Made by a program: the position numbers and the translations under genes. A stretch of DNA of 64,000 nucleotides from NCBI RefSeq assembly GCF_000204055.1, contig NW_006768817.1:356997-420996 (forward strand). Reading direction: 5' to 3'. Shown here piece by piece: positions 43,590 to 55,002 of this stretch (the stretch's first letter is position 1; the number at the start of each line of letters is the position of its first letter). The DNA is from Melampsora larici-populina 98AG31. Lineage: Eukaryota > Basidiomycota > Pucciniomycetes > Pucciniales > Melampsoraceae. The notes under the pieces were generated by a model. It saw only the letters and a program-made list of their open reading frames with translations, had not been told where the DNA came from and did no database searches.

Positions 43590-45474
43590 ATGAACATTTT
43601 CTAAAAAAGTACGAGCTCGAGGCCGGGTTTGACTTTTCTATGTCAGTAGTTTTCTTTACCGCCCGGTAAAGATTACATTTGGTGTAGTGTGAATAATTAA
43701 ATTCCTCCACACTTTCATGTTTAGCCATCAACTTGAGATATTTGTTGCTAACATGGCCTAATCGACGGTGTTGAAGAGACGAGGAGACTTCAGTTATTGA
43801 AGCGCCGATGGAGGATAAGTGAGAGCCACTCACGGGTTCGAGCAGTATGAACATAAGATTATTGTCCGAAATGAAACCGTTGAAGATTGCGAGTCCGTTG
43901 AGAACCAGAGAAAAATTCTTGGAATCGTGGAATAATTCTCGAACACCTAATTTCTTCAATAAGCCACCGGCAACCAGATTTCGAGTAAGTTCCGGAACAT
44001 AAAGACAGTTCTTGAGTTCGAACACTGAATCATCACCAGCTAATAATTTAGTAACTCCACGACTATGAACAGCCAATGATACATCACCACCAGCTAACTT
44101 GAGTCGTTTACTGGTGTCTTCAATCTTCACAAGTGTAGTTTGATCAAAAAATTTAACATCCTTGAACATGTGGTGAGTTGCACCCGTGTCGTGAAGAGCC
44201 CAATCTCGAGACGAAGAAAGAGCAGCCGAAACAGAGGCATCGATGTCTGGGTCTTCATCGAATTCAGATGGTGAAGCCGAGACAGAGGTAATTGAGCTGT
44301 TATCCTTAACATCTTCAGTGAACTCGACATTGAGTGAAAGAAACGCCATGCTGGCCGACGCATTATTGACACTAGAATCAAATACTTTCTTCGCTCCCCT
44401 TACAGAAGATTCTTGAGTGATTGGAGTAGACGAGTTTAGGTTTCCACCCCCGGATTTCCCACAAATCTTCGCCAGAAACGCTAGACGCTTGTCTGCGTTT
44501 TCGGGTTTGGACCAGCAGTTCTTTGAAAGATGTGGACCGACGCATTCATCAGGGGTACATTCACCCGAAACCTTCTTGTTTGGTCGAATCGAAACGGCGT
44601 TAGCTTCTCGGATTGCTGAACAAGTCCAACCATGTCGCTCTTCGTACTTGCGAAGATAAGTGGCGACACCTTCACGAGTTAAGGGTACTACAGTGTTGTG
44701 TATGTATTCCTTCATTTTGATAGATAGCGAAGGAATTGCACTGAGTAACATCCTTGCAGATTGAACATCCGAAAGTTCGCCCTTCAGGCGGTAGAACTCC
44801 CTAATCAGGTTTTCGAATTTGTCGATGAAGGAAGAAAGAGTGTCCGATTTGACTATTTGACAAGCATAGAGTGCTTTGGTGACTGCTTCTAGCTTATCTT
44901 CGGAAACACGATTATGGTATTCTTTTAGAAAAGACCAGCAAAGAAATGGATCATACAGGATCTCGGAGGGATCTTCTGGATCAGTGAGTCGATTTCTGGT
45001 TCTGACTTTGTTGATCAAATCTAATCGGTTTAAGATGTATGTAGTCAGATTGAAGCGTGTCTTTTCATGTTCTTCAGCCGAAAGAGATTGGTTGCGATAA
45101 TTTTTCACTTTCACATAGTGATGGAATTCTAGCGATCGAAATACCTCCATGAGGGATTGACTCCACTCGGTATAGTTTTCGTCTGTTAAATCATCAGACA
45201 CTTTGTATTTGCTTAAAGCGTTGGTCATGATTTGGGAATACTTTTGAATAGCATCTCCAAATACTCTTGAATCACTACTTTCAGCCATGACGGATGAAGA
45301 AGGTTCCAGAGTACGAGATTGACCAGGAGGATTGTCGGCAGACACGGACTCGGTAAGAGATTGTTTGACCGTACCAAAGGTATCGGCTGAACTTGAGGTG
45401 CTTGAACCACCGGTAACGGTTGAGTTGTCCTGAGAATCGTCGGCAGAGATAATGTCGGCGTCTTCAGAACTCAT
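43567..45474 (-). CDS. Copia Gag-protease
   Basis: This 635-codon ORF starts near the 5' LTR. It has a Ser-rich N-terminus (about 1-75), a Gag capsid-like domain (DENYTEWSQSLMEVFRSLEF onward), a variant zinc knuckle (CTPDECVGPHLSKNC, spacing CX4CX3HX4C) and the aspartic protease signature WALHDTGATHHM. A GAG-pre-integrase block follows (HRRLGHVSNKYL...CNLYR, where the second Cys appears replaced by Tyr). The last about 20 codons run off frame. The frame used by Pol reads TFLENVHVDLSGI through the same DNA, so a single-base indel, or less likely a programmed shift, separates the two ORFs. Confidence 0.88.
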   Translation of the reverse strand: MSSEDADIISADDSQDNSTVTGGSSTSSSADTFGTVKQSLTESVSADNPPGQSRTLEPSSSVMAESSDSRVFGDAIQKYSQIMTNALSKYKVSDDLTDENYTEWSQSLMEVFRSLEFHHYVKVKNYRNQSLSAEEHEKTRFNLTTYILNRLDLINKVRTRNRLTDPEDPSEILYDPFLCWSFLKEYHNRVSEDKLEAVTKALYACQIVKSDTLSSFIDKFENLIREFYRLKGELSDVQSARMLLSAIPSLSIKMKEYIHNTVVPLTREGVATYLRKYEERHGWTCSAIREANAVSIRPNKKVSGECTPDECVGPHLSKNCWSKPENADKRLAFLAKICGKSGGGNLNSSTPITQESSVRGAKKVFDSSVNNASASMAFLSLNVEFTEDVKDNSSITSVSASPSEFDEDPDIDASVSAALSSSRDWALHDTGATHHMFKDVKFFDQTTLVKIEDTSKRLKLAGGDVSLAVHSRGVTKLLAGDDSVFELKNCLYVPELTRNLVAGGLLKKLGVRELFHDSKNFSLVLNGLAIFNGFISDNNLMFILLEPVSGSHLSSIGASITEVSSSLQHRRLGHVSNKYLKLMAKHESVEEFNYSHYTKCNLYRAVKKTTDIEKSNPASSSYFFRKCSCGFEWNN

Positions 45475-45502
45475 ACAAGCAAAAACTGGTCAAAAAGATC
45501 GG

Positions 45503-45517
45503 TTACTCCCGCTACCA
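45503..45517 (-). promoter_or_regulatory. Copia primer-binding site
   Basis: On the minus strand, TGGTAGCGGGAGTAA directly abuts the 5' LTR end (CTCTTTA). TGG pairs with the CCA end of a tRNA. The sequence is close to, but not identical with, the complement of fungal initiator tRNA-Met 3' ends. Confidence 0.65.
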
Positions 45518-46438
45518 TAAAGAGTTCTCGACGAAAGGAAACTCTAGAACCACAAGGGTATCTAGGTGGGACGTCGTCGCAGGATAATCTGTAGCAGTCA
45601 ATGAACACTGAGGGCACAGGTTCCGGCGTAAGACTACAGCTATCCGCTAGTCACGTCGAGAACAATAACAACTGACCTGAGGGCACAGGTTCCGGAGTAA
45701 GACTACAGCTATCCGCTAGTCACTTCGAGAACAATAATAACTGACCTGCGAGCTCGAAATGAATTGAGATCGCGCGTAAGGGAAAGGTCTTAAACAGACA
45801 ACAAAAGAGTTGAAATAAAAATTGATTCTTTTCGATTAACTAACCTGAGGGCACAGGTTCCGGCGTAAGACTACAGCTATCCGCTAGTCACGTCGAGAAC
45901 AATAATAACTGACCTACCAACATCAACAACACAAGAGAACTATCAAAACAATGAACAAGTTTAGAAAAGTAAAGGAAAGAAGAGAGTCTACCTGCGAGCT
46001 CGAAATGAATTGAGATTGCGCGTAAGGGAAAGGTCTTAAACAGACAACAAAAGAGTTGAAATAAAAATCTAAGTATTTGAGTAAAGTTAGTAGTGCACAA
46101 TCAAGAAGTAACTATGATGATGTAAAAGTAAAATAACTTACTGATTCTTTTCGATAAGAAAAGAATCAGAAAAGAGGGAAAGAGAAACACAAAAGATATT
46201 AGAAAACTCCCAAACGATTTTCCCAACACCCCTGTCTACATTTTCCACATCGCTTATACCTTTGTCCAACTTCCTAGTTTACCCACAGCGCATTAGTCTA
46301 CTTTCACCACATACACCCTTCTAAATCCAACACCTTTCACTTTCCTTTTAAGGGATTGTGATCTTTGACCAGCTAACCAGATAATATCGTAACACTAACC
46401 AGATAATATTGTAACACTAACCAGATAATATCGTAACA
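45518..46438 (-). repeat. Copia 5' LTR (921 bp, internally duplicated)
   Basis: It is 290 bp longer than its partner. A partial second copy of the inner half starts at about 45837 after a junction in TTCTTTTCGATTAAC. The outer edge carries three copies of a 22-bp unit (AACCAGATAATATCGTAACA plus CT) against one in the other LTR. Confidence 0.85.
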
Positions 46439-47219
46439 ACTTTCAACTATGATCTCTTTGTCTCCCGTTCAACTTCTTTACAATCATCTTCAGACTCCAA
46501 CTCCGACTGAGCCTAAACCTGTGAAACCAACTACTCCTACGACTCCCGGGAAGCCAACTACTCCCACGACTCCCGGGAAGCCAACCACACCTACCAAGCC
46601 CGCGAAGCCAACTACTCCTACGACTCCCGGGAAGCCAACCACACCTACCAAGCCTGAGAAGCCAACCACACCTACCAAGCCCAAGAAGCCAACCACACCT
46701 ACCAAGCCTGCAAAGCCAACCACTCCTACCAAGCCTGAGAAGCCAACCACTCCCAAGACCCCGGCCTATCCTACCAAGCCAAAAAAGCCAGAGGAGCCGA
46801 CTAAACCTAAACCCGCCAAACCAACCACCCCAAAGACTCCAACCAAGCCAACAACTCCTAAGGGCCCGTTCGGTAGCCGTCAACCTCGCAGGTTGACCCA
46901 GCCAAAAGTTCAGGTGTACGCTTCAAGGCAGTTTGAAGCGTACGCCTGAGTGTTGAGGCGTTCGGTACACCCTTTTGGGAAAAGGGTGAAGCGTACGCCC
47001 GGCAGGTCTACCAGCCAAATCGGTCGACCTGCCAGGTTGACCGTTTTGCCACATTCTCGCAGGTTGACCTGCCTACTGCCATGAAAAGACCTTGCTTCGG
47101 TGAAGTTCCACAATCATCGATTTCGATGTTGGAGTGAACGAGGTGAAATTTTTCATGAGATTGCTGTTAGATGCAATAAAATTTTGTACATACAGTCAAT
47201 CCGATCCCTCGTCCTCAGC

Positions 47220-50200
47220 ATGCCTTCAAAAAAGAAAGAAGAGATCATTAAGAATGAAGATATTCATACTCCCAAAGTCACGGCAAAGTGGACCGATGAG
47301 GACATGTCAAAAATGGTCGATTTCCTCTTGAAAGAGAAGGAAGCTGGGAAGATGTCTGACTCGGGCTGGAAGAACGAGACATGGAATCACTGCGCAGAGG
47401 CACTCAAAGGAACCGAGCGAGTTGGCACCCTTCAAAAAACATGGCTCCAGTGCCAGAACAAGTTTACAAAGGTAATGATCATATGTTCTTGATTTTATCT
47501 CACCACAAGGTCTTGGGCGGCTGCGCCGCCCCTCAGTACTACAGACTTGGTCAAGATTACATGGCATCTGACATGTCTCTATTTCCCCTCTTCTTGCCTC
47601 TTCTTGCCTGAATCCCATGATTGATTCAAAATATAAAGATTTATAGGGCTTTGTGGCCTCTCATACGCGCCATGGTCACATGATTTTTGTGTTCCCAAAC
47701 AAATCCTTTGGCCAAGTCTAAGACATGTCCCTATTCTGCTACCTTCAAGTACCAAAGTGTTGTAAAGCTCAGTTCACACATATCCACTGGTCCAACCCCA
47801 CTTCAAAGCCTTGTTCAACCAATGTAGACCTCTTGCACCCCTCCCAGAAGCTGTCATTACGACCATATACACCATGTAAATATCCATGTAGCATGTTGAT
47901 GTGCACACACCAAGAGTTTTGAAACAAATCTCAAAGGCTTTTGGTCGGATTTAGACTGAGATTGCTATTGAGCACCCTTTGTGCTTTATGATTTGTTCAA
48001 AGTATTTTCAGAATCCTTTGTTGTCAGGAGGGGTCAACTGACTTTCAACCTCCTAGGTGATAAGGGCAAGATGCACTTGTTGTGGCACCTCTTGGATGGG
48101 CCGTTACAGGGTCTAAGGAAAGCCTTTTGTGTGTGCACATCAACGTGCTACACAAATATTTACATGGTGATACCAGCAGAATTGAACCAAGCAGATTGGC
48201 TGTAGCCTCCCACTGTTAATCTCAATATGAAATCATAATGCAAGCTACTCCCTACTCATTACACATTTGAAAATGATGAGGAGCAGCATAAACATTTGGC
48301 TTATTTGTAGGCTGTGTTAATACTCATCTTTATGTACAACGACGCCCCTGCTACACCACAAAGACCCTCAACACTTTTGCACATCACTCTCCTCCTTGGC
48401 TTGAGACCAGAAGTTGCTTACCTTGCTGGAAACCCTCAGGATCTTCTGCTACATCTTGTGCTTGACTTGCCACTGACTCATATGGATCTCTGCTACCTGG
48501 CCAGAATCAGAGTCAGTTTGACTTGTGGTACAACACAGCTATCAACTTGGTCACCTTCATTTCCCACTTGTTCACCACATAATTATATCCCACCATTTTA
48601 CCCTTCAACTTGATGATATTTCCAATATAAAATTCATTCATTGTAAAGGAAGAGGTAATATTATTGATCAACAGATCAGTTGTCTCAAATTTGAACCTGT
48701 AACCAAACAAAAAGTCTTAGCAGCAAATTTTACTCCCAAACAACCTCAACACTTACCAAACCTACAGAGCACACGTGCAATAATTCAACATCTCCATCAC
48801 TATTCCTCCTTCAACACATCAAACCCTTCCAAAATTCCACATCAGGTAAAATTTGAACTCTTTTTATAATTTGAGGACAATAATTGCATGGTCCGTATAA
48901 GGTGATGAAAAATTGGATACTCTCCAGTGAGAGCGTTGAGGATAGCTGGGTATGAGAGATTCTTCAAGCATTGAGATCAAAATCAGCTTATGAAAAGTTG
49001 TAAGACTCAGGATAGTCACATAATGTAAACACATCAAAATTTGATAACAGTTAATTGAAGAACTGGCCCATTGGATATAAAGCACAATACATTTTGTATT
49101 TATTTGTAAACCCTAAGGTCAAAGTAGTAAAGGAGAAGAACAGGTTTTGCATAACCTTACCTTCTCTTTCTAATTTTCTCACAGATCAAGAACATGGTCA
49201 CAATGCATATTGATTCAATAAAACTGAGCATAGTCCCAATGACCGATTCACGGTCATCTTTGAATGAAGAGATGAAATATCATTGTTTGTTCACTGTCAT
49301 TGAGTTGTTGGCTCTTTTCATGTATAATTACAGCGTCAATGAACTGTGTATAAAGTACCTTTGAACTTATGAGTATTTTTGAATTATATTCAATGAATGA
49401 TCGTCTGGATGAGAAACCCAGGATACTTATCTGAAAATCTGCTTCTATGGACGTGGCATTAATAACAATGACTGAGAGACGATAAAATCAAAAGCATGAT
49501 TTTATTTGTAAATGATAAGTTCTTGATTCATTTGAAATTTTCAGCTTGACAACTTAAGCGTAAACACCGGGTTGATACAATGAAGATATTAATTGAAGAT
49601 AGACTTGTCGTCTCTTGTAGCCCTAACATAGCCTAACTTACCGGAGTCTATGCAGACTTTCTCAGCCCTCCTCTGCCATTTGAGCTCGCTTCAGATCCAA
49701 AATGTAAAGCCGAAATGCTGAGTCAGTCCCACCATAAGCCTCTTGGATCTCCGAGGAGACACTGGTTGTTTCCTTCTGGGTAGTCGAAGTTATTTTTTGG
49801 TTGGGGTATTCCAGAGGAGATGCATTGGTTACTGGAACTGTTGCCTTAGGCTTTTTAGGGGTTGATCTGATTGCAAGATGTTTATCTTGAGCAGAGTCAT
49901 CCCTTTCAGTTGCATCTTGGTTTGAATCCATACCCTTTGGAAGATCTCCCGACCCCTCCAATTTGATCTTGTTCTTAGGTAATTGACTTTTGTGTTTTGT
50001 TGGCCAGTAAAGTTTGCTCAGCTTTTGACTCCTTTGCACGAAATCGACGGTCTGGGCGCTCCCGACGCGTGCAATCTCTCATTTCCTCTTGTTTCTGATG
50101 ACCGAGCTCGAAAACAACATCTTTCGTGCGTACAGGAGACTGTGACCAGCACTACTACCACTCGATGGAACGGTCTTGGCTTTCGAAGCTGTAGCGACAG

Positions 50201-53192
50201 CACTTTCCAAATTTCAAAGTTTGACAATCCGGCGCGAAGGCTTGTCTTGTAATTTGGCTTGGAAGAGTTGAGAAGCAACTCGTTTTTTTGGATCGGTGGT
50301 GATTCAAAATTGTTATCCTTGGGTGACAATAGTGGTACACAAACATTACAACCCATTTGAAAAACCCATTTGAGAAAAAATAGAAAAAGCCATTTAAAAA
50401 ATTATTTTTTTGAACAGAAAAATAAATTGGGTCCCTCTGGAATTTTCTGTTCAAAAAAATATTTTTTTGAATGGATTTTTATATTTTTTCTTAAATGGGT
50501 TTTTCGAATGGGTTGTAATGTTTGTGTACCACTAATGATTCCACCAGGCCTGGAAATCCTATCATTATGAAATGTATATATAGACAATCATAAATATATA
50601 AATATAATGATATGGTTGATTCTCAATCACATCTTTTCATTACTTCCACAGATTGAAGATGGTAATGGACGGATTGGATGAGTTAATTGTCTTGGTATGG
50701 GTTTAGATTCATTTGGATCAAGTAAAAATTTTGCATTGGCATTCAAGTCAAAGTCAATTTGAGGTCCCGTTGCTAAAAAACAAAAGAAGCAGAAATTAGT
50801 TAGATGACCCAGTTGGTTTTTTTAGATTTTCGATTTATGTTGTTTTTACATGTTTGAAGTGTCTGAAATAGTGGCATCATTTGAAAGCCGTCATTTCGGG
50901 TATGAGGAAATCACCTAAACTGATTTTTATTATTTGATCATCATTGAGCTCAAGTTAATGATTTCTAATCTTTCATTCAAAGAGGATCTGTTTTTGGTCA
51001 ATCGGTTGAAAGAAGTAAACAAACATATTGGTTTCTTCTTTTGGTAGTAGATCAAAAAAGTTTCAATGAATTTATCATTTAATTATATTTGGAGCAGTTC
51101 ACCCAGACTGAATTGAATGATGGCTAGTGATGCCGGGGTAGGGGATGCTGCTGAGCTCGTTGCAAAGGGATCTGCATTGTGGCAGGATAGTGGAGTACTT
51201 GTAGCATGGAGTGGAGAGGTATGAGGGAGGTATATTGTGGGAGTGGAAACGGGAAACAGTCGTCTTGACCCATCCATAATCAGACTTGCAGGTTGAAGAA
51301 CACAACACCATGGAAGAAAACCTCAATTCACCTCTTCAGCAACTTGAAGCTGCACTTTCTAATCCGAAAAAGTAATACAGGTTTGTGTACCAAAATGGAA
51401 AAAGTCCACAGATTTTACCCCAATTGATACAGATTTTGATTGACCCTTCTTGATAATTGAAAAATGAGCTGACAGCGCCAGAAGCGATCAACCTCAGAGA
51501 TGGAATAGATAATTGGTATTGTAAGATTGGTCCAAATCAATTATAGCCTCAAGAGAAGATTGACTTGGGACAAACATTAGTGGATGGCATTCTGGCTAAA
51601 GGCAAAAGTGATTCAGTACTTCAAAAACAAATTGCTTAGTATTGGGTAAATGGTATGATCAAAGCATGAGTGAATTGAAAGTGTTTGGATAATTGGATTC
51701 ATTGGTGTTGATTGGAAGTACTTAAACTAATGGATTCAAAGGCAAGTAGGGCATGATGAGGCTCTGGTTACAGTGCTTTGGATGACGATGCCGGGTCTGA
51801 GTAGTGGCATGATTAGTTTGGGATTTGGGGGGCGTGGCAAGTGGTAAGCCACAGAGACCTGGGCAGCACTTGATGCTGGTCGAGTGCGTCTGCATTACTG
51901 GAAGTTTAATGTTGTTCAAAGCAAACCAATTGGCCAAGGCTGTTTTGGAATGTGATGGTGAGAGGAGCAAGTCAATGGAGGACTTGGGGACTTGGTTAAG
52001 TCTGCGATGAGGTAGGAGTAACTTTGAGCGGGGGTGGAACAGGCAACAGTTGCGAATAGCTAATGTTGTTTGAAGCAACCCAATTGGCCGAGGCTATTTT
52101 GAGATGTGATGGCGAGAGGGGCAAGGCGATGGAGGACTCAGGGACTTGGTTAAGTCTGCTATGAGGTAGGAGTAACTTTGAGCGGGCATGGAACAGGCAA
52201 CAGTTGCAAAAAGTCATAGTTTTATTAGTTAGATGCTGGATCACATAGATATGACTTGAGTGGTTCTTTCTTGTTGAAATTCTTTTTGAAGTTGAAGGGA
52301 GAATTTAGAGACGTGAGGGAACTCAGCAAGAAGAGTGGAATGGGCTGGTGCCATGTTGAGCAGACGTTGCAAATCTCAGAAGACGTGTGGAAGCGACTCA
52401 TCAAAAAAGAACCTAAGCAAGCGAAATGGGCAACCACACCCTTTCCACTCTTTGATAAGATGGAAGCTCTTGTTGGCAAGGTACTCGCATCAGCCGAAGA
52501 CACCTTTGATCCGACTCAACCTACACCAGCTACAGTAAACCACATGACTGATGGATCATCAATCAAGGAATCTTCGGAGCAAGAGCCACTTGCATCTTCA
52601 GATTACGATGTCGCATACCGACAATATGAAAGTGGTGAGGACAAAGAGGAATTCCTGGTGTGTATGTTCTTGAGGAACTATTGTGTATAAATTTCAGGTA
52701 GACTCATCATTCAATTTTTCTGTTCAGAGCCAGATCAACTCCGAGATAGCGTTGTCAAGCTCCTTTTGAGCTCCTTCTTCTTACCCAGACTTGCAACCTC
52801 AACTGGCACACTCAGATTTGGAGATCACCTCGCGCAAGCGTAAGCAAGATTGTGTAGTTAAAGATGATATGTCTTCATCTTCCAAACCTAACAACTCTCA
52901 ACGCCGCCGAGGAAATAACGGAGCTGCTGCACTTGAACTGTTTGGCGACAAGATTCTCATGGGCCTCAAATCAACTATAGAAGAACCTCGGTCAAAAGTT
53001 GACCCCATCAGCCTTCAAGCAATTGCAAAGATAGAGGCGAGTGTAGAGCTGGGTCCCTTAGTTCAAGCAAGGATCATAGCCATGTTTGGTCAACATCCAG
53101 AGATGGCTGGAGTTTATATGGCAATCAGTAATCCTGCACTTGCTCAAAATGTTTTGTTAGAGATGCTTGATCAGAACACATCAAAGAAATGA
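47220..53192 (+). CDS. Harbinger ORF1: Myb/SANT-like DNA-binding protein
   Basis: Three exons (47220-47471, 52292-52661 and 52789-53192) join in phase to 341 aa. The Myb/SANT-like domain (about 20-115) shows TAKWTDEDMSKMVDFLLKEK, the KMSDSGWKNETWN helix and LQCQNKFTKLKGEFRDVREL, then SGMGW. This matches the protein that accompanies Harbinger transposases and brings them to the nucleus and to element ends. The second half is hydrophilic with a basic patch (SRKRKQ, QRRRGNN) and a helical C-terminus. The first intron is 4.8 kb because other elements inserted into it, so correct splicing of this copy is doubtful. Otherwise no break is seen. Confidence 0.75.
47869..48165. repeat. Fold-back, arms of about 45 bp
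   Basis: ACCATGTAAATAT...AGCATGTTGATGTGCACACA near 47869-47920 recurs in inverse at about 48120-48165, with a few mismatches. It is probably a small MITE within the ORF1 intron. Confidence 0.55.
49662..50039 (-). CDS. 125-aa hypothetical ORF (doubtful)
   Basis: This hydrophilic Ser/Thr/Lys-rich reading frame lies inside the nested insertion. It ends ILDLKRAQMAEEG. I recognise no family. It may be a fragment of another transposon's DNA-binding protein or chance. Confidence 0.25.
   Translation of the reverse strand: MQRSQKLSKLYWPTKHKSQLPKNKIKLEGSGDLPKGMDSNQDATERDDSAQDKHLAIRSTPKKPKATVPVTNASPLEYPNQKITSTTQKETTSVSSEIQEAYGGTDSAFRLYILDLKRAQMAEEG
50332..50532. mobile_element. 201-bp palindromic MITE with TA duplication
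   Basis: It starts GTGGTACACAAACATTACAA and ends with the exact inverse, flanked by TA (50330-50331 and 50533-50534). The arms pair for about 90 bp with few mismatches, leaving a short loop around 50430. Confidence 0.85.
51907..52214. repeat. Two tandem copies of a 154-bp unit
   Basis: TAATGTTGTT...GCAA(A/C)CCAATTGGCC through GGAACAGGCAACAGTTGC occurs at 51907 and again at 52061 with modest divergence. Confidence 0.8.
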
Positions 53193-53332
53193 AAGCTTAA
53201 AATTTGATTGAATATATCAAATCTTCACATAATTGAAAGGAGAACTCGGACTCTTTTGTTGACATCATTTGAGATTTTCTAAGATTTCTTAAAATTCCAT
53301 TTTTCATCCGATCATTTCTTCATTTTGAGACT

Positions 53333-54700
53333 TTATCTTCGGCCTGTTCTCCTGGCCTCAGCTTGCTTCTCCTTCTGATAGTCTGCCCACATCCTGCTTG
53401 CAATCTCATCACGCCATCTTCCTGCATCTATATCATCATTTGTCCCAAGTTCAATTTCATAGCTATCTTCCAAAGTTGAACCAGAGGTACGTGGCAGGGG
53501 ATTTTCAGACAGGGCTTGGAATTTGGGGAACTCAACTGCAAGTTCACTGCTATCGTGGAGACGGATGAAGTTGTGAATTGCGCACATAGCAGGCACTAGT
53601 CGGACTTGAGTTTTGAAAGGATAGTAAGTGCCATGTTCCATGACTGTAAAGCGCTTTTTTGACACCCCAAAGATGCATTCAATCACCATACGTGCACTGG
53701 AATGTCTCAGGTTAAAGAGCTCTTCTTTATTTGCTGGCCTGAATTTTGAACACAAGTCAGCATTGAGATTTCAATAACAAGTGGAATTACTTGACATACT
53801 CCTTATCTTTTAGCCGGGACCACTCCTGTAAATGGTACCTTACTCCTCGATATGGAACTAAGCATTTCCGGCTGAGACTGAAGCCGGCATCTCCAAGGTA
53901 AAACTTGCCTTCAGGAACTACCAAAGATCGTTGGCATGAGTCTTCCCACATTGAGCTATCTGGCATCGTACCGGTGTAGCCTGGCATGACATATTGAAAC
54001 ATCATGTTGAAGTTGGCAGCCGCTAGCACATTCTGACTGAGATTTGATTTTTGGTCACGGAATCAAGCTTGGTCATCTGGTGCCACATGTACTGGAAGGT
54101 GCGTTCCATCTATTGCACCCACGCAGTCTTTGAAGTATGGCATGAAGCGTTCATCTGTGCAAAAGGCGAGCGGAAGAGATGTATGCAGTGTGGGCTGTCT
54201 AACCAAGTTGGTGTAAAAATCACAATCATTGATGGCATTGAGAACTTTGTGAAAGACACTGCGCGCAGAAATCAAGGATCAGCAATGCTTCAGCCTCCAA
54301 AAATCTCAGAGAAATCATCATACCGTGAAATTGTGTCTGGGGACCTTTGAAAGCGTTCCTCGAGTTTTCGGACAGAGTTCCCGGTGATGATGGTGAATAG
54401 AAAGATAGCTAACTGCTCTTGAACAGTCATGTTTTTTGTATCTTCAAGAAGCCCTCTGCTTTCCAAATCATCCACCAATTTAAGGAAGATGTGAGGCTTC
54501 ATGCCCAGCTGATCGTAAAGACGGCGTGGATTATTTGATTCCAAAAGCTCATTGAGCCATTGTTGTCCGGAGAGAACAGAGTTGTTCCGTACAGTTGGCG
54601 GTCTACGTTGTAAATACGAGGTGTAGTATTGAGCAGCACCAAAGGATGCCAAGACCAGCAGTCGTCTTTGAGCGTGTCGCTCTGCTCGAATGACTGGCAT
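53333..54700 (-). pseudogene. Harbinger DDE transposase with one nonsense codon
   Basis: Exons 54324-54700, 53791-54258 and 53333-53738 splice in phase to 416 aa if the in-frame TGA at 54063-54065 is read through. The N-terminal helix-turn-helix region shows LEERFQRSPDTISRVFHKVL. Catalytic residues: Asp in DCVGAIDGTHLPVHV, Asp in FYLGDAGFSL, Glu in MVIECIFGVSKKRF. The C-terminal VRLVPAMCAIHNFIRLHD is typical of HARBI1-like proteins. The stop sits in DDQA*FRDQKSN, where family members carry Arg, so CGA to TGA is the simple explanation. It is convergent with ORF1, with 140 bp between stop codons. The start ATG at 54700 is chosen as the first Met after the promoter-like AT-rich stretch; an upstream in-frame extension is open but looks terminal-repeat derived. 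Confidence 0.85.
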
Positions 54701-55002
54701 CTTGGATGCAACTGAGTGAAAATTGTACGAATAGATGAGATAGAACTTTGATCGTTCTTCGATCGATGCTTTGCAAAATTTTTCTATGTACAAAATTACC
54801 CCTTCATGAAACCCATGATCTTTGGGTTTCATGAGGGTCAAGTTTGGCCTACCGAACAGCCCGATCTCTCGGTCAACCTGCGAGGCAGACGTTGTCAACC
54901 TGCGCATGCGCGAGCATACGCTTGCAAGGCGTACGCCTGCCAGGTTGACCGCAACCGATCGGGCCCTAAGACTCCAACTGAGCCTAAACCTGAGAAACCA
55001 AC

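Larger units (their letters stand above)
40329..46438 (-). mobile_element. Ty1/copia LTR retrotransposon
   Basis: It is bounded by ACTTT duplications (40324-40328 and 46439-46443). On its own (minus) strand each LTR begins TGTTACGATATTATCTGG and ends GTCGAGAACTCTTTA. A primer-binding site follows the 5' LTR and a purine tract (TCTTTGAGGGGGTG) precedes the 3' LTR. Order of domains Gag, protease, integrase, RT, RNase H defines copia. It lies in intron 3 of the KP pseudogene, antisense to it. Confidence 0.93.
47472..52291. other. 4.8-kb expanded intron of ORF1 with nested insertions
   Basis: Neighbouring host and element introns are 60-130 nt, so nearly all of this is inserted DNA. I can define a fold-back (47869-48165), a MITE (50332-50532), a tandem duplication (51907-52214) and weak ORFs (49662-50039 minus; 51302-51365 plus). 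No LTR pair or terminal repeat enclosing the whole insert was found by eye. Confidence 0.6.
46862..54966. mobile_element. PIF/Harbinger DNA transposon (X)
   Basis: It starts GGGCCCGTTCGGTAGCCGTC and ends with the inverse of GGGCCCGATCGGTTGCGGTC. TAA is duplicated outside (46859-46861 and 54967-54969), the expected 3-bp TWA target of this superfamily. It encodes a Myb/SANT-like ORF1 (plus) and a DDE transposase (minus) in convergent layout, the classical Harbinger pair. Only about 30 bp of the ends are inverted copies. The next ~190 bp differ between ends, though both are rich in AGGTTGACC and GCGTACGC words. Confidence 0.88.
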
